Part shown: positions 16,274-25,347 of the stretch, piece by piece
Numbering within the stretch: the first letter of the stretch is position 1
How the letters are laid out: each line of letters begins with the position of its first letter
Source of the DNA: Pandoraea sp.
GTDB lineage: Bacteria > Pseudomonadota > Gammaproteobacteria > Burkholderiales > Burkholderiaceae
Assembly (NCBI GenBank): GCA_031291335.1
Contig: JARLJF010000145.1
Span: 1 to 64,000, forward strand
Length of the DNA stretch: 64,000 bases
Reading direction: 5' to 3'
Notes under the pieces: generated by a model
What the model was told of the DNA's origin: nothing
Databases searched by the model: none
What the model saw: only the letters and a program-made list of their open reading frames with translations
Program-made: the position numbers and the translations under genes

Positions 16274-16371
16274 AGCCTGACCCTCGGCACTGGTAGAAAA
16301 CGGCTGTGGCTGCTTCGTTCCCGACCTGACCAGATTGGCCGCGCCACCATGCGAGGAGGCCCGTCAGGAAC
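16274..16371 (-). ncRNA. ffs: 4.5S (small SRP) RNA
   Basis: On the minus strand the sequence contains GGTCAGGTCGGGAACGAAGC followed by AGCC, the conserved apical domain that binds Ffh. The flanks pair as in bacterial 4.5S RNA: CCTGAC near the 5' end with GTCAGG near the 3' end, and CTCGCATGGT with ACCAGTGCCGAG. Ends are estimated from the stem and may be off by several bases. The RNA with Ffh forms the signal recognition particle. It lies upstream of dnaX, the order also known from Bacillus (scr-dnaX-ybaB-recR). Confidence 0.92.
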
Positions 16372-16656
16372 GAATTCTACCAGAGTCGACGCGCCAACAG
16401 AAGCTCAATTTCCGAGAGATCGCCATAAAGGACGGCTCGCGCAAGGTGTCGCGGCAGGTGGGGCAGCGCGCGCAAGCGTTTGCGATTTCCGCTAAGATGG
16501 GCACAAACTGCATTGGCAGATGCTATTGAAGCACGCGATTGCAGCCTCCATATGGAGAATGCACGCCCGCGAAAGTTGAGTGACATCTCCAGCGACGGTG
16601 AAAACGAACCATTCTCGCCGGACGTTTCCGAATAGTTAGACGAGGCAACATTACTC

Positions 16657-16983
16657 ATGAGCGAACAAATCAAGCACATTTCCGACGCCAGCTTCGACGC
16701 GGACGTTTTGAATTCCGACAAGCCGGTGCTTCTCGACTTCTGGGCAGAATGGTGCGGTCCGTGCAAGATGATCGCCCCGATCCTGGAAGACGTGGCCAAG
16801 GAATACGGCGACAAAGTGCAGATCGCCAAGATGAACGTCGATGACAACCAGGCGACGCCGGCCAAGTTCGGCATTCGCGGTATCCCGACGCTCATCCTGT
16901 TCAAGAACGGCGCCGTCGCTGGCCAGAAGGTCGGCGCACTGGCCAAGGGTCAGCTGACCGCCTTCCTTGATCAGCACCTGTAA
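16657..16983 (+). CDS. trxA: Thioredoxin
   Basis: Encodes 108 residues, typical for TrxA. The active site WCGPCK (Cys33, Cys36), the cis-Pro loop (RGIPTLILF) and the buried Asp (VLLDFWA) are all present. There is no signal peptide, so it is cytoplasmic and reduces protein disulfides with NADPH through thioredoxin reductase. It precedes rho in the same orientation, as is common in beta- and gammaproteobacteria. About 285 bases upstream separate it from the 4.5S RNA gene on the other strand and should hold divergent promoters. Confidence 0.98.
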   Translation: MSEQIKHISDASFDADVLNSDKPVLLDFWAEWCGPCKMIAPILEDVAKEYGDKVQIAKMNVDDNQATPAKFGIRGIPTLILFKNGAVAGQKVGALAKGQLTAFLDQHL

Positions 16984-17062
16984 TCCCCAGCCGATGGCAG
17001 CAGTTGCCGGGGCCTTTGTCGCCACAGTACGACACCCCGGCACTGCGCAAACAGTACAGCGC

Positions 17063-17090
17063 TTGCGCCCCGCGCTGCTTGCTATATAAT
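17063..17090 (+). promoter_or_regulatory. Sigma-70 promoter of rho
   Basis: TTGCGC (17063-17068), a 16-base spacer and a perfect TATAAT (17085-17090) lie in the trxA-rho intergenic region. Transcription would start near 17097, giving a leader of about 83 bases. Leaders of rho are known in other bacteria to be sites of autoregulation by Rho; whether that applies here is not shown. Confidence 0.72.
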
Positions 17091-17179
17091 CCGGCGAAAA
17101 GCATCCCAAAGTTCTTCGAGCGTTCGCTCATCTTTTTTCCCTGATACTTCACTTGTCGTCCTGTGGACGGCACCTCCGT

Positions 17180-18442
17180 ATGCATTTATCCGAACTAAAG
17201 TCCCAGCACGTCTCCGAACTGCTTGAAATGGCGAACGGTCTCGAGATCGAGAACGCCAACCGCCTTCGCAAGCAGGAGCTGATGTTCGCCATTCTGAAGA
17301 AGCGCGCAAAGACCGGCGAAACCATCTATGGCGACGGTACGCTCGAGGTGCTGCCGGATGGCTTCGGTTTCCTGCGCTCGCCCGAGACGTCGTATCTGGC
17401 CAGCACGGACGATATTTATATCAGCCCGTCGCAGATTCGCCGTTTCAACCTGCATACCGGCGACACGATCGAAGGGGAAGTGCGTACGCCGAAGGACGGC
17501 GAACGTTATTTCGCGCTCGTGAAGGTCGACAAGGTCAACGATCACCCGCCCGAGGCCTCGAAACATAAGATCATGTTCGAGAACCTCACGCCGCTGCACC
17601 CGAACAAGCCGCTGCTGCTCGAGCGCGACATTCGCGGTGAAGAGAACGTGACGGGCCGCATCATCGACATGATTGCCCCGATCGGCAAGGGCCAGCGCGG
17701 TCTGCTCGTGGCCTCGCCGAAGTCGGGCAAGACCGTGATGCTGCAACACATCGCCCACGCGATTGCGACCAACCATCCGGAAGCCAAGCTTTTCGTGCTG
17801 CTCATCGATGAGCGCCCGGAAGAAGTGACCGAAATGCAGCGTTCGGTGAAGGGCGAAGTGGTCGCGTCGACGTTCGACGAACCGGCCACGCGTCACGTGC
17901 AGGTCGCGGAAATGGTGATCGAGAAGGCCAAGCGCCTGATCGAAATGAAGCAGGACGTGATCATTCTGCTCGACTCCATCACGCGTCTGGCCCGCGCCTA
18001 CAACACTGTGATCCCGGCGTCGGGCAAGGTGCTTACCGGCGGTGTGGACGCCAACGCGCTGCAGCGCCCGAAGCGTTTCTTCGGTGCCGCGCGTAACGTC
18101 GAAGAAGGCGGTTCGCTCACAATCATCGCCACGGCGCTGATTGAAACCGGCAGCCGCATGGACGACGTGATCTACGAAGAATTCAAGGGCACGGGCAACA
18201 TGGAAGTGCACCTTGAGCGCCGTCTCGCGGAAAAGCGCGTCTACCCGTCGATCAACCTGAACAAATCGGGCACGCGTCGCGAAGAATTGCTCATCAAGCC
18301 GGAAATCCTGCAAAAGATCTGGGTGCTGCGCAAGCTCATCTATGACATGGACGAGGCTGAAGCGATGGAATTCCTGCTTGGCAAGATCAAGCAGACGAAG
18401 AACAACGCCGAGTTCTTCGACCTGATGCGCCGCGGCGGCTAA
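17180..18442 (+). CDS. rho: Transcription termination factor Rho
   Basis: Encodes 420 residues from ATG 17180; this start gives the family N-terminus [18 protein letters not shown], while the open frame extends nine codons upstream. The RNA-binding cold-shock-like domain covers about 50-125 (GFGFLRSP). The hexameric ATPase has Walker A ASPKSGKT near 179-185 and [15 protein letters not shown]. The Q- and R-loop region ([19 protein letters not shown]) is normal. No insertion is present. It follows trxA and has its own promoter and terminator. Confidence 0.98.
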   Translation: MHLSELKSQHVSELLEMANGLEIENANRLRKQELMFAILKKRAKTGETIYGDGTLEVLPDGFGFLRSPETSYLASTDDIYISPSQIRRFNLHTGDTIEGEVRTPKDGERYFALVKVDKVNDHPPEASKHKIMFENLTPLHPNKPLLLERDIRGEENVTGRIIDMIAPIGKGQRGLLVASPKSGKTVMLQHIAHAIATNHPEAKLFVLLIDERPEEVTEMQRSVKGEVVASTFDEPATRHVQVAEMVIEKAKRLIEMKQDVIILLDSITRLARAYNTVIPASGKVLTGGVDANALQRPKRFFGAARNVEEGGSLTIIATALIETGSRMDDVIYEEFKGTGNMEVHLERRLAEKRVYPSINLNKSGTRREELLIKPEILQKIWVLRKLIYDMDEAEAMEFLLGKIKQTKNNAEFFDLMRRGG

Positions 18443-18463
18443 TCCCGTCCTCGTGCCTCAAGA

Positions 18464-18493
18464 AAAAAGCCGCGACCCACGTCGCGGCTTTTT
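18464..18493 (+). terminator. Intrinsic terminator after rho
   Basis: AAAAAGCCGCGAC pairs perfectly with GTCGCGGCTTTTT around a CCAC loop, 21 bases after the rho stop. A- and T-tracts on both sides would allow it to work in both directions. Confidence 0.9.
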
Positions 18494-18684
18494 CACTTTT
18501 TCCGTTTTCATTATGGCGCGTTGACAGCGTCGCCTCCCCCCGTTTTTCGCTCGTTTCAGCGTCACCGGGCACCTACGCCGCCGCGGTGCGGGCTGTCACG
18601 ATGACTGTTATATGATGGGACGGTACCGCGCGATGGCCGCCGGCACGCGTTCCCCCCAAAGCTGTTCCGGAAGGAGAAATTGCA

Positions 18685-19695
18685 ATGTCCGAGCAAGACG
18701 AATTGATGGCGGAAGCCTTTGCCCACCTCGAAGCCGGCGATCCCGAGTCGGCGCTGGAAATCGGCAAACGGCTCGAGTCGATGCAGTACTCGGGCGCCTA
18801 TGAGGTGCAGGCCATGGCCTACGCCGACATGGACGAAATGGAACAGGCGGTGGCCGTACTCGAAGCCGGCGTCGCCCATGCACCGGGCGTCTGGCTGCTC
18901 TGGCAACTGCTCGGCAATTACCGCTCCGATCTCGGACGCTTCCCCGCCGCCATCGAGGCCTATGAGGCCGCCAGCAATTGCGCGCCGGATGAAGACCTCG
19001 TGATCGTCGACTTCAATCACGCCAACGCCCTCGCCCGCCACGGCGATCTCACGTCGGCACAGACGCGCCTTGATCGCGTGCTCGAAAGCCCGCACCTGGC
19101 GCAGGCTGGTCGCGCCTTCATCGAAAACGCCATCGCGCTGCGCATGCGTCTCTTCAATGCGCAGGGTGAGCCGAAGGCTGCCATCGCCACCTACGAGGCA
19201 CTGCACAAGCAGGAGCCTGACGACGAAGGCAGCAACGTCTCGATGGCCGATGTCCTTGCCGAGTTGTCGCTGGCCTACAAGCAGTCGGGTGAGAACGACA
19301 AGGCGCTCGCCACCGCATTGGAAGCGGTGCAACTGTACAAGTGGAGCGACGCTGCCCTGTGGGCATTGCGTGCCGCACGCGAGGCGCAGTCGGACACTGC
19401 CCATGCGATGCATCTGATCGTGGAGGGCCAGTGGTATGAGCCGCTGGAAGACGAAGATCCCGACGGCCCGGCGCCCGAGTTCGTCACCACCTACGATGTC
19501 GTGGCAGACGATGAAGAAGAAGCGCTGCGTCTGATCGCGGAATGCGAGCCGCCGCAAGTGCGTGAATCGCTGCGCATCGCCGAGACGCATCCCATCGATC
19601 ACGAAGACGAATCGTCCACGCCTTTCAAGGGTGTTTACGCCACGGGCGATTACCACATGTATCAGCCGGGCGAGGAAGAAGACGAGGCCGACTAA
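18685..19695 (+). CDS. Acidic tetratricopeptide-repeat protein
   Basis: Encodes 336 residues; GGAAGGAG stands upstream of ATG 18685. There is no signal peptide, so it is cytoplasmic. Several TPR-like helix pairs are visible between about residues 5 and 245 (AFAHLEAGDPESALEIGKRL, AVAVLEAGVAHAPGVWLLW, later ELSLAYKQSGENDKALATA). The C-terminal 90 residues are strongly acidic (many Asp/Glu) and probably extended. TPR proteins bind partner proteins; the partner is unknown. It is a single-gene unit after rho, with a large terminator-like structure downstream. Confidence 0.8.
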   Translation: MSEQDELMAEAFAHLEAGDPESALEIGKRLESMQYSGAYEVQAMAYADMDEMEQAVAVLEAGVAHAPGVWLLWQLLGNYRSDLGRFPAAIEAYEAASNCAPDEDLVIVDFNHANALARHGDLTSAQTRLDRVLESPHLAQAGRAFIENAIALRMRLFNAQGEPKAAIATYEALHKQEPDDEGSNVSMADVLAELSLAYKQSGENDKALATALEAVQLYKWSDAALWALRAAREAQSDTAHAMHLIVEGQWYEPLEDEDPDGPAPEFVTTYDVVADDEEEALRLIAECEPPQVRESLRIAETHPIDHEDESSTPFKGVYATGDYHMYQPGEEEDEAD

Positions 19696-19749
19696 TCCGG
19701 TCAACGTGGCGACAGGCGAATGACAAAGCCATCAGCCACGATAAACGAC

Positions 19750-19839
19750 AAAAGGGCACCGGACGCTGAACCGCCGCCGCGGAGTTGGACTCACATCCAA
19801 CCGTCGAGGTGCAGATCAGCGATCCGAGTGCCCTTTTTT
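19750..19839 (+). other. Large structured element ending in U6, terminator or small RNA
   Basis: Nested pairings are visible: AAAAGGGCAC with GTGCCCTTTT, then CGGA with TCCG, then CGCTGA with TCAGCG, all around an inner hairpin GTTGGA-CTCACA-TCCAAC. Only two single-base bulges break the outer helix of 20 pairs. The right arm is followed by T-residues (six in total). As the end of the TPR-gene transcript it would be an unusually elaborate terminator; it may also be a self-standing small RNA. I match it to no known family. Confidence 0.55.
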
Positions 19840-19868
19840 GCCGTTGGAGAATCCCACTCGTTATGCAG

Positions 19869-19941
19869 AGACGGATCGGGGCCCCTTTCTGCAGCGAGTT
19901 GGGTTTATGTCTGAGAGGCGGAAAGGGGCCCCGATCCGTCT
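19869..19941. repeat. Perfect 21-bp inverted repeat with 31-base loop
   Basis: The left arm (19869-19889, AGACGGATCGGGGCCCC then TTTC) is exactly complementary to the right arm (19921-19941). It lies between the TPR structure and the end of the iron-binding protein gene on the minus strand. A second hairpin (GGCGTT/AACGCC, about 19950-19972) sits directly after that gene's stop. No T-tract follows the 21-bp stem on either strand, so it is not a standard terminator. Confidence 0.75.
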
Positions 19942-19976
19942 GGAGGGAGGCGTTAATTCAGAAAAACGCCCTCCCC

Positions 19977-21032
19977 TTATTTGTAGCCAGCGCGATCGAG
20001 AATGCGTTGTGCTTCCGGCAGGTTCTTCGCGATGGTGCCGATGGGCACGTCTTCCGCCTTGAAATCGCCGAGCGTGGCGAGTGCCGGATTGTCGACCTTG
20101 GTTGTCGGCACGGCCGGCCATTCGTTATTACCGTTCGCGAAATACTGTTGGGCTTCGTCGCTCGCCAGATACTCGAGGAATGTCACGGCATTGGCGTGGT
20201 TGGGCGCATGCTTGGCAACGCCGGCGCCGGCCACGTTCACGTGCGTGCCCTTACCTGCCTGATCTGGCCAGATGAAGCCGACTTTGGCCATCAGCGCCTT
20301 GTCTTCCGGCTTGTCCGAGCGTGCCATGCGCACGTAATAGTAGGAATTCGCCAGCGCCACACCGCACTCACCGGTCGCCACTGCCTTGATCTGATCGGTG
20401 TCGCCACCGCGCGGTGCGCGTGCGAAGTTCGTCACCATGCCCTCGGCCCACTTCTGGGTTGCCTGAGCACCTTCGCGAGCGATCAGGGCGCCCACCAGCG
20501 AGAGCATGTACGGATGCGAGCCCGAGCGCGTGCAGACCTGGCCCTTGTGCGACGGCTCGGCGAGCGAGGCGTAGGTTTGCACCGTCTTCGGGTCGACCTT
20601 GTCTTTGTTGTAGACGATGACACGCGCACGTGTCGAAAAGCCGTACCAATCGGTGCCCGCCTTCGTGCTCGCGGCGTGCAGTTTGGCCGGAATACGTGCG
20701 TCGAGCGCCGCCGACTTGGTCGGCTGGAACAGCCCTGCCTCGTCGGCTTTCGCCAGACGAGCGGCGTCGACCATCAGGATGACGTCCGCCGGGCTCTTCG
20801 CGCCCTCGCTCTTCAGACGCTCCAGCAATGCCGCATCGTCCGCTTCGATCCGATTGATCTTGATGCCGGTCTGCTTGGTGAACGTGCCGAAGAGCTGTTC
20901 GTCGGTCTGGTAGTGACGTGCCGAGTACAGGTTCAGCACGCCATTCGTATCCGCTTGCGCGCCGAATGCCGCGGCCATCGTGGTGCCGAGCACCGTCAGT
21001 CGCGCCAGTTTGCCGATCGTCTTCGCCTTCAT
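19977..21032 (-). CDS. Fe(3+) ABC transporter periplasmic binding protein (FbpA/FutA-like)
   Basis: Encodes 351 residues. ATG 21032 is preceded by GGGGGA and gives a normal signal peptide ending FGAQA. The mature start VLNLYSARHYQTDEQLFG and the segment LANSYYYVRM are typical of ferric-ion binding proteins, where paired Tyr residues coordinate iron. It would capture ferric iron in the periplasm for a permease/ATPase pair, which are not next to it, so it must use partners encoded elsewhere. A Fur box overlaps its promoter, which supports an iron role. Long hairpins follow the stop codon. Confidence 0.9.
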   Translation of the reverse strand: MKAKTIGKLARLTVLGTTMAAAFGAQADTNGVLNLYSARHYQTDEQLFGTFTKQTGIKINRIEADDAALLERLKSEGAKSPADVILMVDAARLAKADEAGLFQPTKSAALDARIPAKLHAASTKAGTDWYGFSTRARVIVYNKDKVDPKTVQTYASLAEPSHKGQVCTRSGSHPYMLSLVGALIAREGAQATQKWAEGMVTNFARAPRGGDTDQIKAVATGECGVALANSYYYVRMARSDKPEDKALMAKVGFIWPDQAGKGTHVNVAGAGVAKHAPNHANAVTFLEYLASDEAQQYFANGNNEWPAVPTTKVDNPALATLGDFKAEDVPIGTIAKNLPEAQRILDRAGYK

Positions 21033-21071
21033 GGGCCATTCCCCCGCAGTCGTAGTTTCGTAGAGAGGAAC

Positions 21072-21100
21072 AGCATAATGAAAAACGCCCATCAACGCAA
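21072..21100 (-). promoter_or_regulatory. Sigma-70 promoter of the iron-binding protein gene
   Basis: On the minus strand TTGCGT (21095-21100), a 17-base spacer and TATGCT (21072-21077) precede the gene. Transcription would start near 21065, giving a leader of about 33 bases. Confidence 0.6.
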
Positions 21101-21118
21101 ATGATTCCCATTCGCATT
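21100..21118 (-). promoter_or_regulatory. Fur box
   Basis: On the minus strand AATGCGAATGGGAATCATT matches the 19-bp Fur pattern (repeats of a NATWAT-like hexamer in inverted layout) with conserved AATG and AATCATT ends. It abuts the -35 element, so iron-loaded Fur would block transcription of the ferric-ion binding protein. From here to 21466 (about 350 bases) I see no gene. Confidence 0.7.
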
Positions 21119-21466
21119 AATTTCGATGTTCACTATTTATCGCGAGGAATGCCACTTGAAGAGGAGTTGCGGCGGAGGCGCCACGAGAAGACGAGTTTTT
21201 CAGCGGGCCCACACGGCGGGCGCCGTTGAGCATCAAGGCATCGGCAGATGGCGATGCATTACGCGGGTTGCGGCTGATAAGACGAGGCGTCAAGTGAAAG
21301 GTTCCATAACAGGTGGCCGCACATTGATATCCCTCTCGAAAAGTGAACTGATTTACGCCTGCGCCGCTCCAATCGCCGTAAAATTGCGCGTCGACGCGCC
21401 CCGGTCGCCCCTATCCCAACGATTAACGGCACCGCGAGCGTCATCCTGCCTTGCCGGAGTTTCCCC

Positions 21467-22576
21467 TTGTTGTCGTTGATTCGAGTTTTGCGCCGCGCTG
21501 TCACACCGACCGCCGACGGTGCCCCCGCCATGCCCTCCGCCCTACTGCCCGACGTCACGTCGACGCGCAGCCGACTTGCCATGTCCCCGCGCACGGCCCT
21601 GAGTGCCCTTGCCATGGCCGTGGTGCTGGCCGGGTGCGCGAGCGCCCCGCCGGTCGACTCGCAGGGCAACGCGCCCGCCACGCCGACGACCCCCACGCCG
21701 CCGCTCGCCCAGACGCCGACAGTACCCGCAACGCCGATCGCACCGCCCAAGGTCGTGCGGCCGCTGAAGATCGGTCTGGCGCTCGGTGGCGGCGCCGCCC
21801 GTGGTTTTGCCCATGTGGGCGTGATCAAGGCACTGGAAGCGCGCGGCATTCATGCGGACATCGTGGTCGGCACCAGTGCCGGCAGCGTGGTCGGTGCGAT
21901 GTACGCGTCCGGCCTGAACGGCTTCCAGCTCAATCGACTCGCCTCGACGATGGATGAAGCGTCGATCAGCGACTGGACGATGCCCTTCCGATCGCGCGGC
22001 ATGTTGCGCGGTGAAGCGCTGCAGTCCTACGTCAACAAGATCCTCAAAGACCGCCCGATCGAGCAGATGCCGCGTCAGTTGGGCATCGTGGCCACCGATC
22101 TGCAGAGCGGCGCGCCGATCCTGTTCCGTCGCGGCAATACCGGCCAGGCCGTGCGGGCCTCGAGCAGCGTGCCAGGCGTGTTCGAACCGGTGCACATCGG
22201 CACGCGCGATTACGTCGACGGTGGCCTCGTCGCGCCGGTGCCCGCCGAATATGCTCGCCAGATGGGCGCTGACTTCGTGATTGCGGTCGACATCTCGGCC
22301 AACCCGACGGCGCAGGCGACACAAGGCCAGTTCGACATCCTCATGCAGACGTTCACGATCATGGGGCAGTCGATCAAGCAGTACGAGCTGGAGAAGAATG
22401 CCGACATCGTGATTCGCCCGTCGCTGGCGAAGATGGCGGCCTCCGACTTCCAGGGCCGCAACCGTGCCATTCTGGCCGGCGAGGAAGCCGTCGCGAAGAT
22501 GTGGCCGGAGATCCAGCGCAAGCTGGCCGAAGCCCAGACGGAAGCCACACGCGGCATGCCGCAGGCCTCGCGCTAA
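21467..22576 (+). CDS. Patatin-like phospholipase lipoprotein (RssA family)
   Basis: Start is uncertain. The listed TTG 21467 has GGAG eight bases upstream. ATG 21581 would give a classical short lipoprotein signal, MSPRTALSALAMAVVLAGC, whose lipobox Cys is clear either way. After a Pro/Thr linker the patatin domain begins: oxyanion-hole GGGAARGFAHVGVIKAL, nucleophile motif GTSAGS, and the Asp of DGG in RDYVDGGLVAPVP, so the Ser-Asp dyad is intact. It is thus likely a membrane-anchored lipid hydrolase facing the periplasm or outer membrane. Its substrate is not known. It stands alone with its own terminator. Confidence 0.9.
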   Translation: MLSLIRVLRRAVTPTADGAPAMPSALLPDVTSTRSRLAMSPRTALSALAMAVVLAGCASAPPVDSQGNAPATPTTPTPPLAQTPTVPATPIAPPKVVRPLKIGLALGGGAARGFAHVGVIKALEARGIHADIVVGTSAGSVVGAMYASGLNGFQLNRLASTMDEASISDWTMPFRSRGMLRGEALQSYVNKILKDRPIEQMPRQLGIVATDLQSGAPILFRRGNTGQAVRASSSVPGVFEPVHIGTRDYVDGGLVAPVPAEYARQMGADFVIAVDISANPTAQATQGQFDILMQTFTIMGQSIKQYELEKNADIVIRPSLAKMAASDFQGRNRAILAGEEAVAKMWPEIQRKLAEAQTEATRGMPQASR

Positions 22577-22677
22577 GGGATACCCCGCCGGGTCTGCCTC
22601 GCGTACGGCCCAGCGGCGTCAGCGCCGCCTTACCAAGCCTCCCGTCGCCGGACGCCTCTGTGCGAAGCACCAAAAAG

Positions 22678-22703
22678 AAAAGCCGCCCATCGGGCGGCTT
22701 TTT
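22678..22703 (+). terminator. Intrinsic terminator after patatin-like gene
   Basis: AAAAGCCGCCC pairs with GGGCGGCTTTT around a 3-base loop and continues into T5. A-residues on the left side suggest it also ends the minus-strand endopeptidase transcript. Confidence 0.88.
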
Positions 22704-22744
22704 CATTCGCGTCGATGCCCGCTGACTCAGCGGACACCGGCGGC

Positions 22745-23440
22745 TTACATCGGGTGGTCGTTCTTGAAGAGTTGCTCAACACGCGTGAGTTCAGCGCTGG
22801 CCTTGAGCGTTTCGACGCGGCGGGCGCCGTTGTAGCGTGCCGACCAATACGACTCACGCAGGTCTTCCACGCGGATCTTGCCGCCCGTGGCCGGGGCGTG
22901 CACGAACTTGTCGCCGCCAATATAGATACCGACGTGCGAGAAGCTGCGACGCATGGTGTTGAAGAACACCAGATCGCCCGGCTTCAGATCCGTCTTGGCA
23001 ATGCGCTCGCCGACCTGGCTCATTTCTTCCGAGCGGCGCGGCAGCATGAAATTGAGCGTGTCCTGGAACACATAGCGAACGAAGCCGCTGCAATCCAGAC
23101 CGCTATCCGGCGTGTTGCCGCCGTACTTGTAGCGAACGCCGATGTAGTTCAGCGCACCAAGTACGACGTCTGATGCCTTGTCGGTAACGTTCGAGAGCAG
23201 CTTCTGCGCACGTTGCACGCGCGACTCTTCGACGGCTGCCTGCGGCGCGTCGGCGACGTTGGTCGTGGTATTCGGGGAAGCGTTGCTGGCCTGAATGGCG
23301 GCGGCGGCTGCACGGGCAGCGGCGCTCGGACCATTGTTGTAATCGTCTGCCTTCGCCGTCAACGAGGCGGTGACGAGGCCAGCGGCAGTAAACGCGAGAA
23401 GGAGAGTCTTGCGGGTGCGCGAAGGGGTCGTCGTCTGCAT
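22745..23440 (-). CDS. NlpC/P60 (C40) peptidoglycan endopeptidase, MepS-like
   Basis: Encodes 231 residues from ATG 23440, the first Met that gives a proper signal peptide (ending SLTAKA). There is no lipobox, unlike E. coli MepS. An Ala-rich stretch (about 39-60) leads to the C40 domain with catalytic Cys117 (LDCSGFVRYVF), His169 (SHVGIYIGG) and His181 (KFVHAP). Enzymes of this class cut peptide crosslinks in peptidoglycan and allow wall growth. It is placed just beyond the yejABEF peptide-importer genes on the same strand; in E. coli mepS also lies near yejABEF. This suggests a functional tie between wall turnover and peptide uptake. Confidence 0.92.
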   Translation of the reverse strand: MQTTTPSRTRKTLLLAFTAAGLVTASLTAKADDYNNGPSAAARAAAAAIQASNASPNTTTNVADAPQAAVEESRVQRAQKLLSNVTDKASDVVLGALNYIGVRYKYGGNTPDSGLDCSGFVRYVFQDTLNFMLPRRSEEMSQVGERIAKTDLKPGDLVFFNTMRRSFSHVGIYIGGDKFVHAPATGGKIRVEDLRESYWSARYNGARRVETLKASAELTRVEQLFKNDHPM

Positions 23441-23751
23441 TGGTCGCCGGGTTGAGTGAGTCGGATGGCCGATGAGTAGCTCGTCAGGTGCAACAGGATG
23501 CTGCCGTGTCGAACACCGTCGAGTCACGCCCGGCTAGACCCACCACCGAACTTGTCGTCTGAACTGACCTGTTAACTCGTTGAATATTCAACTTAATTGG
23601 TACGCGATAGTAATGTGAACGTCACACGATGTCAAAAGGTAATAGAAAAAAACACTCAGCACAATCAGAAAATTTTCATTAACAATCAAGCGTTTGCGAT
23701 TTAGCCGACGTTCCGCGACGTTATGTGACGTTTCATGGTCACGTCATGGAC
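23441..23751. other. AT-rich intergenic region upstream of the endopeptidase gene
   Basis: This 311-base gap between yejF and the NlpC/P60 gene contains a markedly AT-rich stretch at about 23580-23700. No open frame is credible. It probably carries the endopeptidase promoter on the minus strand, but I cannot fix its position. Confidence 0.5.
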
Positions 23752-25347
23752 CTACAACATAGCCGCCGCGACCAGTTCCCGGGTGTAATCGTTTTGCGGA
23801 TCAAAAAATACCGATTCGGTATCCCCCTGCTCCACCAGATGCCCATCCTTGAACACCAGGACACGGTGCGCCATGGCCCGCATGACCGCCAGATCGTGAC
23901 TGATGAAGAGGTAACTGAGGTTGTATTTGATCTGCAATTGCGCGAGCAGATGAAGCACCTGCTGCTGAATCGAGACGTCCAGTGCGCTGGTCGGCTCGTC
24001 GAGCACGAGAATCTGCGGATCGACGACGAGGGCACGTGCAATCGCGATTCGCTGCCGTTGGCCGCCCGAAAACTCGTGCGGATAGCGCGACATGGCGCGC
24101 GCATCGATCCCCACTTCGCGCAACACGTCTGCCACGCGAGTGCGCCGCTCCTCCTCCGTCTGCTGCGGACGATGCAGCGCCAACCCCTCGCCCACGATTT
24201 CTTCGACGGTCATGCGCGGCGACAGCGAGCCGAACGGGTCCTGAAACACGATCTGCATGTGTGAGCGCAACGTGCGCTGCGCGGTGCCGCGATAGGACGA
24301 AAGCGGCGCGCCCTGAAACTCGATCTGCCCGGCGCTCGTGCGCTGAAGGCCAAGCAATGCCATCGCGAGCGTCGACTTACCCGAGCCCGACTCGCCGACC
24401 ACCCCCAGCGTCTCTCCCTGACGCAACGCCAGATCGACCGGATACACCGCCCGGAATCGCCCGCGCTGGAACCAGCCGCGCATTCCGGGTTGTGCCGTCG
24501 GGTAATCCACTGTGAGACCGCGCGCTTCCAGCAGCACCGGCGCGATGGGCAACACGGGATGAATCTCGCGTTGCGGCCGGCTGTCGATGAGCTTCCTTGT
24601 GTACGGATGCTGCGGATTCGCGAAGAGCGTCTCGGTGTCGGCACACTCCACGAGCACGCCCTTTTCCATCACCGCGACGCGTTGCGCGAACCGCCGCACC
24701 AGATTCAGATCGTGCGTGATGAGCAGCACCGCCATGCCGCGCTTCTCGGCGGCGTCGCGTTGCAACTCGAGCAGCAGTTCGATGATCTGTGCACGAATGG
24801 TGACGTCGAGCGCCGTGGTCGGCTCATCGGCCAGCAGCAGCTTGGGACGGCATGCGAGCGCCATCGCGATCATTGCGCGCTGACGCTGCCCACCCGATAA
24901 CTCATGGGGAAAGTGCGACACGCGACGCTCGGGCTCGGGAATGCCCGTGCGACGCAGCAACTCCACCGCGCGCGTCTTGGCGTCCCGCGAAGCGAGTCCC
25001 TCGTGCAGCTCGAGCGCCTCGGCAATCTGCTCACCGATCGGGTAGAGCGGATTGAGCGCGGTCATCGGCTCCTGAAAGATCATGGCGACGTCGTTGCCGC
25101 GCACCCCGCGCATGGCACGCTCGCTCAGCGACGCCAGATCCACGCCGTCGAGCATGACGCGCCCTTGTATCTGCGCATCCTGCAACAGCCGCAGGATAGC
25201 CAGCGCCGTCACGCTCTTGCCCGAGCCCGACTCGCCGACCAGCGCGACCCGCTCACCGCGCTCGATGGCGAGGCTTACATCCTTCACGGCCTCGGTGTCA
25301 CCGAAGCTCACCGACAGGTTTTCGATACTGAGGAGCGGCGCCGTCAC
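23752..25347 (-). CDS. yejF: Peptide ABC transporter, double ATPase subunit YejF
   Basis: Encodes 531 residues. GTG 25347 is chosen because it overlaps the yejE stop by four bases and is preceded by a G-run. Two complete ATPase modules are fused: Walker A GESGSGKS in each half, signature SGGQRQRAMIAM in the first and SGGQRQRIAIARAL in the second, and Walker B LLLADEPTTALD and ILVLDEPTSALD. The protein powers import of peptides through YejB/YejE. The family imports microcin C-type peptides and contributes to resistance to cationic peptides in some pathogens. It is the last gene of yejABEF. Confidence 0.95.
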   Translation of the reverse strand: MTAPLLSIENLSVSFGDTEAVKDVSLAIERGERVALVGESGSGKSVTALAILRLLQDAQIQGRVMLDGVDLASLSERAMRGVRGNDVAMIFQEPMTALNPLYPIGEQIAEALELHEGLASRDAKTRAVELLRRTGIPEPERRVSHFPHELSGGQRQRAMIAMALACRPKLLLADEPTTALDVTIRAQIIELLLELQRDAAEKRGMAVLLITHDLNLVRRFAQRVAVMEKGVLVECADTETLFANPQHPYTRKLIDSRPQREIHPVLPIAPVLLEARGLTVDYPTAQPGMRGWFQRGRFRAVYPVDLALRQGETLGVVGESGSGKSTLAMALLGLQRTSAGQIEFQGAPLSSYRGTAQRTLRSHMQIVFQDPFGSLSPRMTVEEIVGEGLALHRPQQTEEERRTRVADVLREVGIDARAMSRYPHEFSGGQRQRIAIARALVVDPQILVLDEPTSALDVSIQQQVLHLLAQLQIKYNLSYLFISHDLAVMRAMAHRVLVFKDGHLVEQGDTESVFFDPQNDYTRELVAAAML

